Assembly (NCBI GenBank): GCA_035711845.1
Contig: DASTBU010000059.1
Span: forward strand, 124,001 to 188,000
Length of the DNA stretch: 64,000 nt
Source: DASTBU01 sp035711845
GTDB lineage: Bacteria > Acidobacteriota > Vicinamibacteria > Vicinamibacterales > 2-12-FULL-66-21
Direction: 5' to 3'
Shown: positions 20,806 to 29,691 of the stretch, piece after piece
How the letters are laid out: each line of letters opens with the position of its first letter
Numbering within the stretch: position 1 is the first letter of the stretch
Made by a program: the position numbers and the translations under genes
Notes under the pieces: model-generated
Seen by the model: the letters and a program-made list of their open reading frames with translations, nothing else
Databases searched by the model: none
Told to the model about the DNA's origin: nothing

Positions 20806-21703
20806 TCCCGGGTTCGCCCGCGGATCCCTCGAGGAGGCGCTTCCAGCGCGCAGCGGACTCGAAAATCCTCAGCAGGTCGTCGCCGGATCGGAGATCTGCT
20901 CGCAGTTGCTCGAGCGCGGCGATGAGCAGGTCGAGCGCTTCCTCGATATCGGCCGCGTTGGTTGCCGTGATGTCGCGCCAGATCTCCGGAGAGCTGAGGG
21001 CGAGGCGGGTCGTGTCACGCAGCCCACGACCGGCCAGGGTCAGCCCCTCCGCGCCGGCACGCTCCCCCACCACGTGCATGAGCGCGCTGGCGGTGAGCTG
21101 CGGCAGGTGGCTCAGGAAGGCGAGAAGCGTATCGTGGCGGTCAGCGTCCATCCGGACCGGTATCGATCCGACGCCCCTGACGAGCGCCTCCAGCCGTGAG
21201 AGTGCCTCCTCCGGCGCCGGCGTGGCGAGCAGCCACGGACGCGTGTCGAAGAGGTGGGGGACGGCCCACGAGATCCCGGTGGCCGCCGCGCCGGCCAGCG
21301 GGTGTCCGCCGACGAACGTCAGGCGATCTGGCAGCGTGCGCGCCTCGCGCAGTATCTCACGCTTGGTGCTCCCGATGTCGGTGACGAGCACTCGGCCGGC
21401 GACGAACTCCGGCAGCCGTTTGAGCACGGCGATGTTCTGGCGGACCGGCGCGGCCAGCACGATCAGATCCGCCTCGGCGGCCATCCCCAGATCGTCGGCG
21501 CCGACATCCACTGCATGCATGCGCATGCCGGCCTCGAGGGCGTCCTTTCGATCCACCCCGATAATCAGCCCGCCCCGCCACCGCCGCCGAATCGCCAGCG
21601 CCAGCGATCCTCCCATCAGCCCGAGCCCCACGATCGCGATGCGTTCGAAGGGCGGGCGATCGGCGGAAGCGTCGTCGTGCTGGATGACCGGGAAGGTGGG
21701 CAT
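20801..21703 (-). CDS. tyrA: Prephenate dehydrogenase
   Basis: Converts prephenate to 4-hydroxyphenylpyruvate with NAD(P) in tyrosine synthesis. The Rossmann motif IVGLGLMGGSLALAIR is near residue 25, with VTDIGSTKREI, FVGGHPLAGAAATGISWA and a helical C-terminal dimer domain. At about 300 residues it is a stand-alone TyrA without a chorismate mutase domain or ACT domain. The mutase is the separate gene upstream. The ATG at 21703 follows a GTG, so the start is uncertain by one codon. Confidence 0.94.
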   Translation of the reverse strand: MPTFPVIQHDDASADRPPFERIAIVGLGLMGGSLALAIRRRWRGGLIIGVDRKDALEAGMRMHAVDVGADDLGMAAEADLIVLAAPVRQNIAVLKRLPEFVAGRVLVTDIGSTKREILREARTLPDRLTFVGGHPLAGAAATGISWAVPHLFDTRPWLLATPAPEEALSRLEALVRGVGSIPVRMDADRHDTLLAFLSHLPQLTASALMHVVGERAGAEGLTLAGRGLRDTTRLALSSPEIWRDITATNAADIEEALDLLIAALEQLRADLRSGDDLLRIFESAARWKRLLEGSAGEPGI

Positions 21704-21757
21704 CACTCGCTCATCGGTTCAGGCGCCGCCGTTGCGCGAGTCTCGCAGGCTGGGCGA

Positions 21758-22807
21758 CTACACGCCCCAGCCCCGGCGCGCGACCGGCTCCAGGCAGATG
21801 CTGCGGCCGATGGCCGGCGCGATGATCCGCAGTTCGGCCATCAGGTGATCGAACTGCACGGGGAAGAGCGACTGGGCGCCGTCGCTGCGGGCGTGGTCGG
21901 GGTCGCAGTGCACCTCGATGAGGAGGCCGTCGGCGCCGGCCGCAACGGCGGCGCGTGCCATCGGGGTGACCTTGTCGCGCCGCCCCGTTCCGTGGCTCGG
22001 ATCGACGAGGACGGGCAGGTGGCTCAACTGCTGCACTACCGGGATTGCCGAGATGTCGAGCGTGTTGCGTGTGTAGCTCTCGAACGTCCGGATGCCGCGC
22101 TCGCACAGCATGACGCTCGTATTGCCGCCCGAGAGGATGTACTCGGCCGACAGCAGCCACTCCTCGATTGTCGCCGAGATGCCGCGCTTGAGCAGCACGG
22201 GCGTCCGCGTGCGGCCCAGCTCCCGCAACAGCGTGAAGTTCTGCATGTTGCGCGCGCCGACCTGAAGGATGTGCGCGTACGTTTCGACGACTTCGATCTG
22301 ACTGACGTCCATCACCTCCGAGACCAGCTTCAGGTTGTGCCGATCGGCGGCTGCCCTGAGAAGGCGCAGGCCCCCTTCGCCGAGGCCCTGGAAGCTGTAC
22401 GGCGAGCTGCGTGGCTTGAACGCGCCCCCGCGGAGGACCTTGGCGCCGGCCTTCTTCACCGCGGCCGCGCTGGCTTCCACCTGCTCCTCCGTTTCCGCCG
22501 AGCACGGGCCCGCCATCACCACCACTTCGTCGCCGCCGATGCGCAGATCGTCGATCGCGATGACCGTGTTCTGCGGCTTGAAGGTGCGGCTCGCGAGCTT
22601 GTACGGTTCGGTGATGCGATGGACCTCCTGGACGCCGTCGAGAATCTCAATCAGGCGCGGATCGAACAGCCGGCTCCCGCCGACGGCGCCGATCACCGTC
22701 CGCAGCGCGCCCGTCGATCGGTGCACGTCGAATCCCATCTCCACGAGCTGGGCGATCACGTTCTGGATCTGCTCGTCGCTCGCCAGCTCTTTCATCACTA
22801 CAACCAT
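21758..22807 (-). CDS. aroF: 3-deoxy-7-phosphoheptulonate synthase (DAHP synthase) with N-terminal regulatory domain
   Basis: Condenses phosphoenolpyruvate and erythrose 4-phosphate, the first step of the shikimate pathway. The 349 residues resemble the Thermotoga/Bacillus type. A ferredoxin-like regulatory domain (about 1-75) precedes the barrel with VMAGPCSAE, RGGAFKPRSSPYSFQG, LLKRGISATIEEW and DPSHGTGRR. Feedback control by aromatic amino acids through the N-terminal domain is known for this type. It sits 18 nt after the chorismate mutase gene. Confidence 0.94.
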   Translation of the reverse strand: MVVVMKELASDEQIQNVIAQLVEMGFDVHRSTGALRTVIGAVGGSRLFDPRLIEILDGVQEVHRITEPYKLASRTFKPQNTVIAIDDLRIGGDEVVVMAGPCSAETEEQVEASAAAVKKAGAKVLRGGAFKPRSSPYSFQGLGEGGLRLLRAAADRHNLKLVSEVMDVSQIEVVETYAHILQVGARNMQNFTLLRELGRTRTPVLLKRGISATIEEWLLSAEYILSGGNTSVMLCERGIRTFESYTRNTLDISAIPVVQQLSHLPVLVDPSHGTGRRDKVTPMARAAVAAGADGLLIEVHCDPDHARSDGAQSLFPVQFDHLMAELRIIAPAIGRSICLEPVARRGWGV

Positions 22808-22825
22808 GGCCCTCTAGGCTCCATT

Positions 22826-23143
22826 CTATCGAATCGCCGGCTCCCCCGGCTCGCCGTCCCCATCCGCCAGCCGTTCCAGGCGCCGCGCCTCGTCGATGAC
22901 CCGTTCGAACAGCCGTCGGACCGCCCCGTCGTCGAGCGGTCCGGGATTGATCTGCTGGACGTGCGCGAGCACTTCAGCCTCGCGTGCGGGCTGATACACG
23001 TCCAGTCCCGCCTCCTTCTTGACCCGGCCGATCTCGAGCGCGCACCGCGCGCGCGCGCTGAGGAGGCGCACGAGCTCCTCGTCGAGCGCATCGATGCGCA
23101 GGCGCAGCTCGTCCAGGCGATCTACAACGCGCTCTTCAGCCAC
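22826..23143 (-). CDS. aroQ: Chorismate mutase (AroQ class)
   Basis: Rearranges chorismate to prephenate for Phe/Tyr. The 105 residues form the all-helical AroQ fold, with the LDELRLRIDALDEELVRLLS helix, the active-site R..K pattern in CALEIGRVKKEAG, and a Glu in a later helix. The start lies inside the 3' end of trpA (22-nt overlap). Known relatives often pair with DAHP synthase for joint feedback control, and here aroF is the next gene. Confidence 0.88.
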   Translation of the reverse strand: MAEERVVDRLDELRLRIDALDEELVRLLSARARCALEIGRVKKEAGLDVYQPAREAEVLAHVQQINPGPLDDGAVRRLFERVIDEARRLERLADGDGEPGEPAIR

Positions 23144-23916
23144 TTCACATACTCGGTGACCCGCCCGCAGAGATCGGTCTCCGTGGCGTGCGCCGCCACG
23201 ACGTTGACGAGCGCGCTCCCGACGACCGCAGCGTCGGCGACCCGACAGGCCTCAGCGACGTGTTCGGGTCGCGAGATGCCGAACCCGAGCGCAAGCGGCA
23301 GGTCCGTGCGCGCCCTGACACGGCCCGTCAGGTCCGTGACCTCGGGAGGCAAGCGATCGCGCATTCCCGTGACGCCGAGGCGTGAGATGAGGTACAGGAA
23401 GCCACCCGCCAGTTTCGCCGTGCTAGAGATGCGCGAATCGGTCGTGGTCGGGCTGATCAGAAAGATGGGATCCATGCCGGCCGCGACGATCGCGGTGCGA
23501 AGAGGCGCCGACGCTTCCACCGGATAATCGAGAATCAGCACGCCATCCACGCCTGCGGCCGCCGCGGAACCGGCGAACGCGTCGGGGCCCATGCGGAGCA
23601 CGGGATTTCCATAGGTGAACAGCACAATCGGCGCAGCCACATGCCGCCGCACGCGGCTGATGATGTCGAGCGTGCTCCTCAGGGTCGTGCCGCCGCTTAG
23701 CGCGCGCTCGGTCGCGCGCTGAATGACGGGGCCGTCGGCCAGCGGATCGGAGAACGGCACGCCGACCTCGAGCACGTCTGCGCCACCGGCGGCGACAGCC
23801 TCGAGCAGGGCTGCCGACGTCGCAGCGTCGGGATCTCCCGCGGTGAGAAATGTCACCAGCCCGCCGCGGCCTCGCCGGCGGATTCCCTCGAACGCCGCGG
23901 CAAGGCGGGAGGTCAT
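23122..23916 (-). CDS. trpA: Tryptophan synthase alpha chain
   Basis: Cleaves indole-3-glycerol phosphate to indole and glyceraldehyde 3-phosphate. The 264-residue TIM barrel has the catalytic Glu in DVLEVGVPFSDPLADGP and the Asp in VDGVLILDYPVE, plus the phosphate-binding LGFGISRPEHV. The ATG at 23916 overlaps the trpB stop by 4 nt, as expected for subunits made together. Confidence 0.96.
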   Translation of the reverse strand: MTSRLAAAFEGIRRRGRGGLVTFLTAGDPDAATSAALLEAVAAGGADVLEVGVPFSDPLADGPVIQRATERALSGGTTLRSTLDIISRVRRHVAAPIVLFTYGNPVLRMGPDAFAGSAAAAGVDGVLILDYPVEASAPLRTAIVAAGMDPIFLISPTTTDSRISSTAKLAGGFLYLISRLGVTGMRDRLPPEVTDLTGRVRARTDLPLALGFGISRPEHVAEACRVADAAVVGSALVNVVAAHATETDLCGRVTEYVKWLKSAL

Positions 23917-25160
23917 CGGAGCGCCCGTGCGTCCGCGCGCGAGCGGAGCGCCTTCTGGACGCTGAGGACGTCCTTGTCCCCTCGTCCGGACAGGTTGACC
24001 AGGATCACCTGCTGCCTGGCCATCATCGGCGCAAGCCGGCAGGCCCATGCAATCGCGTGCGCGGATTCGAGCGCCGGAAGGATGCCCTCGCAGCTGGCCA
24101 GGCGCTCGAAAGCCTCCAGCGCTTCGTCGTCGGCGATCCAGTGATACTCGGCGCGTCCGGTGTCGTGCAGCCAGGCGTGCTCGGGCCCCACCGCCGCGTA
24201 GTCGAGCCCTGCGGAGATCGAATGCGTGAGCTCGATGTTGCCGTCGGCGTCCTGAAGGAGATACGTGTGGGTGCCCTGCAGCACGCCGGGCGATCCGCCG
24301 GCGAACCGCGCGGCGTGCTTCCCGGGGGCGATCCCGTAGCCGCCGGCTTCGACGCCGATGAGTCGAACGCCGCCGTCTGAGACGAACGCGTCGAAGATGC
24401 CCATGGCGTTGCTGCCGCCGCCGATGCAGGCGACGATCGCCTCGGGAAGCCGGCCGACGGACTCGAGGCACTGCACGCGCGCCTCCCGGCCGATCACGGC
24501 CTGGAACTCACGCACCATCAGCGGGTACGGATGCGGTCCGAGCACCGAGCCGAGCAGGTAGTAGCTCTCGGTGACTGTGCCCACCCAGTCGCGCATGGCC
24601 TCGTTGATGGCGTCCTTGAGCGTGCGGCTGCCGCTGTCGACCCGTCGAACGGTGGCGCCGAGCAGCTGCATGCGGAACACGTTGAGCGACTGTCGCTCCA
24701 TGTCCTCGGCACCCATGTAGACATCGCACTCGAGACCGAGCAGCGCGCAGGCGGTGGCCGTGGCGACCCCATGCTGGCCGGCGCCGGTTTCTGCAATGAT
24801 GCGCCGCTTGCCCATCCGCTGCGCCAGCAGCGCCTGCCCGATGGCGTTGTTGATCTTGTGGGCGCCGGTGTGGGCGAGATCTTCACGCTTCAGGAAGATC
24901 CGCGCTCCACCGAGCGATGCCGCGAGGCGTGTCGCCTCGTAGAGGGGCGTCGGTCTGCCCACATAGTGCTGCAGCAGGTCGGCGAGCTTCGCGCGGAAGC
25001 CCTCGTCGGCGCGAGCCTCGAGATACGCGGACGTCAGGTCGGCAACCGGCGCCACGAGGGTCTCGGGCACGTACGTCCCGCCGAACTCGCCGTAGTACCC
25101 GCGGTTGTCGGGATCGCGCGCGCCGAAAACGAGTTCAACACTCATGACGTCTGGACTCAC
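23913..25160 (-). CDS. trpB: Tryptophan synthase beta chain
   Basis: PLP enzyme that joins indole and serine. The 415 residues contain GYYGEFGGTYVPETL, the PLP lysine in HTGAHKINNAIGQ (about residue 95), ETGAGQHGVATATA and the phosphate loop CIGGGSNAMG. A GTG at 25160 overlaps the trpF stop (GTGA); an in-frame ATG at 25145 is an alternative start. It is a TrpB1-type beta chain paired with trpA. Confidence 0.97.
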   Translation of the reverse strand: MSPDVMSVELVFGARDPDNRGYYGEFGGTYVPETLVAPVADLTSAYLEARADEGFRAKLADLLQHYVGRPTPLYEATRLAASLGGARIFLKREDLAHTGAHKINNAIGQALLAQRMGKRRIIAETGAGQHGVATATACALLGLECDVYMGAEDMERQSLNVFRMQLLGATVRRVDSGSRTLKDAINEAMRDWVGTVTESYYLLGSVLGPHPYPLMVREFQAVIGREARVQCLESVGRLPEAIVACIGGGSNAMGIFDAFVSDGGVRLIGVEAGGYGIAPGKHAARFAGGSPGVLQGTHTYLLQDADGNIELTHSISAGLDYAAVGPEHAWLHDTGRAEYHWIADDEALEAFERLASCEGILPALESAHAIAWACRLAPMMARQQVILVNLSGRGDKDVLSVQKALRSRADARALR

Positions 25161-25798
25161 GGCTCCGGATTGAGCGACCCGGCTCGTTCGGCGCCGAGCG
25201 CGGCGAAGAAGGCGCGCAGCTTGTCGGGGTCCTTCACGCCTGGCGACGATTCGACACCGGACGAGACATCGATTGCGTACGGGCGGACGCGCTCTGCCGC
25301 CTCTCGCACGTTATCAGCACCCAGTCCTCCGGACAGAATCACCTGACGCGCGCGCGAGGCGGCGGCTGCGCAGGACCAATCGATGGTGCGGCCCGTCCCC
25401 CCGCGTTTCACGGGGTCCTGCGCATCGAGCAGGACGGTCACGGCCGCCGGCACCAGATCGAGCCGTGCGGGATCGAACGCCAGGTCCACCGGCACGGCCT
25501 TGATCAGTCGATACGAGGTTCGCCGATACGGCTGGAGGTCTTCGGCGCCATGCAGCTGGATGGCACCGAGGTTCAGAAGTCCCGCGACGCCCAGGACGAA
25601 TTCGACCGGCTGGTCCACGAAGACCCCGACCGTCGTCACGAACGGTGGCAGGATCCGCACGATTGGTCTTGCGCGATACGGATCGATGAAGCGCGGGCTC
25701 CCCGGCCAGAACACGAAGCCCAGCGCCGCCGCCCCGAGGTGGGCGGCCAGCAGGGCATCCTCGGCTCTTCGCAATCCGCAAATCTTGACCTTCGTCAT
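25157..25798 (-). CDS. trpF: Phosphoribosylanthranilate isomerase
   Basis: Performs the Amadori rearrangement in tryptophan synthesis. The 213-residue barrel has the catalytic Cys in KICGLRRAEDA, GFVFWPGSPRFI, VGVFVDQP, the catalytic Asp in TVLLDAQDP, and the phosphate site LSGGLGADNV and DVSSGVESSPGVKD. ATG at 25798 overlaps trpC by 4 nt. Confidence 0.96.
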   Translation of the reverse strand: MTKVKICGLRRAEDALLAAHLGAAALGFVFWPGSPRFIDPYRARPIVRILPPFVTTVGVFVDQPVEFVLGVAGLLNLGAIQLHGAEDLQPYRRTSYRLIKAVPVDLAFDPARLDLVPAAVTVLLDAQDPVKRGGTGRTIDWSCAAAASRARQVILSGGLGADNVREAAERVRPYAIDVSSGVESSPGVKDPDKLRAFFAALGAERAGSLNPEP

Positions 25799-26616
25799 CG
25801 CCTTCCCTCTATCGTCCCATCCGCGGCGCTGAGTGCGCGAAGCTCTCGCAATGCCACGCCCGGATCGGCCTGCGCCATCAGCCGTTCGCCCACGAGAAAG
25901 GCGTGATAGCCCATCCTGCCCAGACGCTCGAGGTCGCCGGGCTCCCGAATCCCGCTCTCCGCGATCGCGATGACATGTCGAGGCATTCGCTGTATCAGCG
26001 TGTCCAGCACCGCAGGCTCGACCGCCAGTGTTCTGAGATTCCGGCTGTTGACCCCCACGATCTCCGCCCCCGCATCGACCGCGCGCTCGAGCTCGACAGC
26101 GTCGTGTACTTCGACGAGCGCGGCAAGGCCCAGGTCGCGAGACTCCGCGATGAGCGATCGCAGTATCGAATCTTCGAGGGCGCCAGCAATCAACAGCACG
26201 GCGTCCGCACCGAGTACCGCCGACTCCACCAGTTGATAGCGGTCCACGATGAAATCCTTGCGCAGCAGCGGAAGATCCACGACCGCCCGGACATCGGCCA
26301 GATGATCCGGGGCGCCGTCGAAGAACGTGGGCTCGGTGATCACCGAAATGGCAGCGGCGCCCGCACGCGCATACGCGACGGCATGTGACGGCGCGTCGTA
26401 GCTGCCGCGCAGGATCCCCCGCGAGGGCGAGCGGCGCTTGCATTCCGCGATGACCCGTGGAGGCTGCGAGCGGCGCAACGCCCCGGCAAAGGCATCGCCG
26501 CGCGGGCGACGCCTGATTTGCTGTCGCAATACGTCGATCGGAATCTCTCCTTCCCGGGTGGCCACGGACTTCCGTGTCGCCGCCACGATCGTCCGGAGCA
26601 GGTCCGCCTCGCTCAT
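25795..26616 (-). CDS. trpC: Indole-3-glycerol phosphate synthase
   Basis: Closes the indole ring. The 273 residues include VIAECKRRSPSRG with the substrate lysine, ISVITEPTFFDG, LLRKDFIVDRYQL with the catalytic lysine, VGVNSRNLRTL and IAESGIREPGDL. Fully typical and unfused to trpF. ATGA overlaps on both sides. Confidence 0.96.
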   Translation of the reverse strand: MSEADLLRTIVAATRKSVATREGEIPIDVLRQQIRRRPRGDAFAGALRRSQPPRVIAECKRRSPSRGILRGSYDAPSHAVAYARAGAAAISVITEPTFFDGAPDHLADVRAVVDLPLLRKDFIVDRYQLVESAVLGADAVLLIAGALEDSILRSLIAESRDLGLAALVEVHDAVELERAVDAGAEIVGVNSRNLRTLAVEPAVLDTLIQRMPRHVIAIAESGIREPGDLERLGRMGYHAFLVGERLMAQADPGVALRELRALSAADGTIEGRR

Positions 26617-27644
26617 GACTGCGGAGCCTCCGCGGTCTGACCCGACAGCTCGATCATCCGCTCGAGCACCCGCGCCGCCCGCCCGTCGTCGATGGCCTCA
26701 GCGGCCAGCCCGATGCCTTCCCGAAGCTCGTCGACGGTGCCGGCGATGAGCAGCGAGGCGGCCGCGTTCAGAAGGACGATGTCGCGGGGCGCGCCGCGGG
26801 CGCCGTCGAGGACGTTTCTGGCGATCCTGGCGTTGTCCGCGGCGTCCCCGCCCTTGAGCGCATCCGGGCTGGCTTTCGGAATGGCGACATCCGAAGGGTG
26901 CACGTAGAACGTGTTCACCGTCCCGTCGCGGCACTCCGAGACCTTCGTGTAGCCCGTTGTGGAGATCTCGTCGAGACCGTCGGCGCCGTGAACGACCCAC
27001 GCCCGGCGCGATCCCAGCAGCGACAAAGATCGCGCGACGAGCTCCGTCAGCTCGGGGCGAGGCACGCCGACGAGCTGTCGGGACGCGCCGGCAGGATTGG
27101 TCAGCGGTCCCAGCAGATTGAATGCGGTCCGAACCCCCAGCTCGCGGCGTGTGGGGCCCGCGTGCCGCATGGAGGGATGGAACGTCGGCGCGAAGAAGAA
27201 CGCGATGCCGGCCTCGCCGAGGCTTCGTTCGACGATGGCCGGAGGCGCCGATACGCTGACGCCGAGCGCTTCGAACACGTCGGCGCTTCCGCAGCGGCTC
27301 GAAACCGAGCGGTTGCCGTGCTTGGCCACGCGGATGCCGCAGGCGGCGACCACAAGGGCGGTGAGCGTCGAGACGTTGAAGGTGTGCGCCCGATCTCCGC
27401 CCGTGCCGCAGGTATCGAACAGATCCTCGAACGGCCGCGACAACCTCGTGGCCTTCTCGCGCATTGTCGACGCGAGTCCCACGATCTCCGACGGCCGCTC
27501 CCCTTTCATGGCGAGCGCGATGAGCAGTCCGGCGATGTGCGCCGGCTGGGCGCGCCCCTCCATGATCTCGTTCATGGCGGCCGCGGCCTCCCCTGTCGTC
27601 AGATCCTGCCGGCGCTGGAGCTTTTCGATCAATGAAGCGAACAT
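26613..27644 (-). CDS. trpD: Anthranilate phosphoribosyltransferase
   Basis: Transfers ribose phosphate from PRPP to anthranilate. The 343 residues show FDTCGTGGDRAHTFNVST (the PRPP glycine loop), VAKHGNRSVSSRCGSADVFEALG and FNLLGPLTNPAG. The ATG at 27644 shares a base with the trpG stop (TGATG), so translation is coupled. Confidence 0.96.
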   Translation of the reverse strand: MFASLIEKLQRRQDLTTGEAAAAMNEIMEGRAQPAHIAGLLIALAMKGERPSEIVGLASTMREKATRLSRPFEDLFDTCGTGGDRAHTFNVSTLTALVVAACGIRVAKHGNRSVSSRCGSADVFEALGVSVSAPPAIVERSLGEAGIAFFFAPTFHPSMRHAGPTRRELGVRTAFNLLGPLTNPAGASRQLVGVPRPELTELVARSLSLLGSRRAWVVHGADGLDEISTTGYTKVSECRDGTVNTFYVHPSDVAIPKASPDALKGGDAADNARIARNVLDGARGAPRDIVLLNAAASLLIAGTVDELREGIGLAAEAIDDGRAARVLERMIELSGQTAEAPQS

Positions 27645-28204
27645 CACAACTCCAGGAAATTGCGCAAGAGCCGCCGCCCCTCGTCGGTCAGCACGGACTC
27701 TGGATGGAACTGCACCCCGTGAATCGGGTGGACCCGGTGCCGAACCCCCATGATCGTGCCGTCCTCCGTGCGTGCCGCGACCTCGAGCTCGGCTGGCACG
27801 GGGTCGGCCACCACCAACGAGTGATACCGGCCCGCCACGAACGGCTGGGAGATTCCGCGGAAGAGGCCCCGTCCATCGTGGTGGATCGCCGAGACCTTGC
27901 CGTGCATCAGCTCCGCGGCGCGTACGACCGTGCCGCCGAAGGCGACGCCGATGCCTTGATGTCCCAGGCACACACCGAGCAGTGGCACGCGCGGACCGAG
28001 CCGCCTGATGGTCTCCACCGAGACGCCCGCCTGCTCCGGCCGGCCGGGTCCCGGCGAGATGACGATCCGCTCCGGGCCGAGCTCTTCGATCTCGCCGACG
28101 GTCACCCGGTCGTTTCGGCGCACGACGGGCGTCGCGCCGAGCTCGCCCAGATACTGCGCGAGGTTGAAGGTGAACGAGTCGTAGTTGTCGATCAACAGAA
28201 TCAC
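27644..28204 (-). CDS. trpG: Anthranilate synthase glutamine amidotransferase component
   Basis: Supplies ammonia from glutamine to TrpE. The 186-residue class I amidotransferase has LIDNYDSFTFNLAQYL, ISPGPGRPEQAG, the nucleophile in LGVCLGHQGIGVAFGG and the His-Glu pair in GVQFHPESVLT. It could also serve PabB, as no separate pabA is visible here. ATGA overlap with trpE. Confidence 0.95.
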   Translation of the reverse strand: MILLIDNYDSFTFNLAQYLGELGATPVVRRNDRVTVGEIEELGPERIVISPGPGRPEQAGVSVETIRRLGPRVPLLGVCLGHQGIGVAFGGTVVRAAELMHGKVSAIHHDGRGLFRGISQPFVAGRYHSLVVADPVPAELEVAARTEDGTIMGVRHRVHPIHGVQFHPESVLTDEGRRLLRNFLEL

Positions 28205-29691
28205 AGTCCTGCTTCAGCCATGGCGAGCGCCTGCAGCAGCGCCTTCGCCTTGTCGCGCGTCTCCTCGTACTCGGCCGCGGGGTTCGAGTCGGCCACGATC
28301 CCGGCGCCGGCCTGGACGCGCGCCACCCCGTCTCGAATCGTGATCGTACGAATGGCGATGCAGAAGTCGAGGTTGCCCGCGAAGTCGATGTAGCCGATGG
28401 CTCCCGCGTAGATATCGCGGCGCGTGGGCTCGATCTCCGCCAGGATCTGCATGGCCCGGATCTTCGGCGCGCCGGACACGGTGCCCGCCGGGAAACAGGC
28501 GACGAGCGCATCCAGTCTGTCCTGATCGTCGGCCAGCCGGCCGTCCACGGTGGAGACGAGGTGCATGACATGCGAGTAGCGCTCGACCGTCATGTACTGC
28601 GGGACCCGGACCGTTCCGGTCTCGCAGACCCTGCCGAGGTCGTTGCGCCCGAGATCGACCAGCATCACGTGCTCGGCACGTTCCTTCTCGTTCCGCTTCA
28701 ACTCTTCGGCCAGCCGGAGGTCCTCCTCCTCGCTCGTGCCGCGCGGCCGGGTGCCGGCAATGGGATGGGTTTCGACGCGACGGCCCTCGACGCGGACCAG
28801 CATTTCCGGAGACGACCCCACGATGGAGAGCCCGCCCGCGCGAATGAAGTACATGTAGGGTGACGGGTTGACATGGCGCAGGGCGCGATAGACCGTGAAC
28901 GGCTCGGCCGTCACGTCCGCCTCGAAGCGCTGCGACAACACGGCCTGGTAGATGTCGCCCGCGGCGATTCGCTCCTTGATCGATCGAACGCTCGCTTCGA
29001 ACGCCTCCCTCGACTGGTTGGAGCGGATGTCGGCCGCGGCACCGGGCTGCGGCTCGCGCTGGGACAGGCCGCCTTCGAGCTCCCGTTCCAGGAACTCGAT
29101 CCTGGCGCACGCGAACTGGTAGAGCGCCTGCAGATCCTCGTCGGCCGTGATGCGGGCGTTCGAGATGATCAGGATTCGGTGCTTCAGGTGATCGAAGGCG
29201 AGCACCGTGTCGAACAGCATGAAGCCGCCGTCCTGCTCCTCGCTTTCCGGCGTGTTCCACCGTGCCGACGTCCACGCCTCCGCCAGCACGGGCTCGAACA
29301 GCGGCGACGCATCGTAGCCTATGAAACCGACGGCGCCCCCAGTGAACCGCGGAAGCCCGGGGACGAAGGGCGACTGGAACTGGGCCATCAGCCGCCGCAG
29401 CACGGCGACGAACGGCTCGTCGAGGCTGGTGGTCGTCCCCGATCGCTCGATCGTGGTGCGGCCGCCGCGCGCGCGCAGCACCAGAAACGGGTCCTTGCCC
29501 AGGAACGAATACCGCGCCACGTGCTCGCCGCCTTCGACGCTTTCGAACAGGAACGCGTAGTCGGAGTGTTCGGCGATCTTGAGGAATGCCGAGACAGGCG
29601 TCTGCAGGTCGGCAATGATCTCCTTGACCACCGGCACGAACGTGCCGCGGCGGGAAAGGTCGACGAACTCTTCGAAGGAGGTCAGCTTCAT
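28201..29691 (-). CDS. trpE: Anthranilate synthase component I
   Basis: Makes anthranilate from chorismate. The 496 residues have an N-terminal Anth_synt_I_N domain and the catalytic chorismate-binding domain with IVGSSPEMLVRVEG, HPIAGTRPRG, VDLGRNDLGRVC, FPAGTVSGAPKIRAM and AGAGIVADSNP. The ATG at 29691 overlaps the aroDE stop by 4 nt. In characterised homologs tryptophan inhibits the enzyme through an N-terminal LLES-type motif; here ESVEGGEH precedes the conserved RYSF segment. Confidence 0.96.
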   Translation of the reverse strand: MKLTSFEEFVDLSRRGTFVPVVKEIIADLQTPVSAFLKIAEHSDYAFLFESVEGGEHVARYSFLGKDPFLVLRARGGRTTIERSGTTTSLDEPFVAVLRRLMAQFQSPFVPGLPRFTGGAVGFIGYDASPLFEPVLAEAWTSARWNTPESEEQDGGFMLFDTVLAFDHLKHRILIISNARITADEDLQALYQFACARIEFLERELEGGLSQREPQPGAAADIRSNQSREAFEASVRSIKERIAAGDIYQAVLSQRFEADVTAEPFTVYRALRHVNPSPYMYFIRAGGLSIVGSSPEMLVRVEGRRVETHPIAGTRPRGTSEEEDLRLAEELKRNEKERAEHVMLVDLGRNDLGRVCETGTVRVPQYMTVERYSHVMHLVSTVDGRLADDQDRLDALVACFPAGTVSGAPKIRAMQILAEIEPTRRDIYAGAIGYIDFAGNLDFCIAIRTITIRDGVARVQAGAGIVADSNPAAEYEETRDKAKALLQALAMAEAGL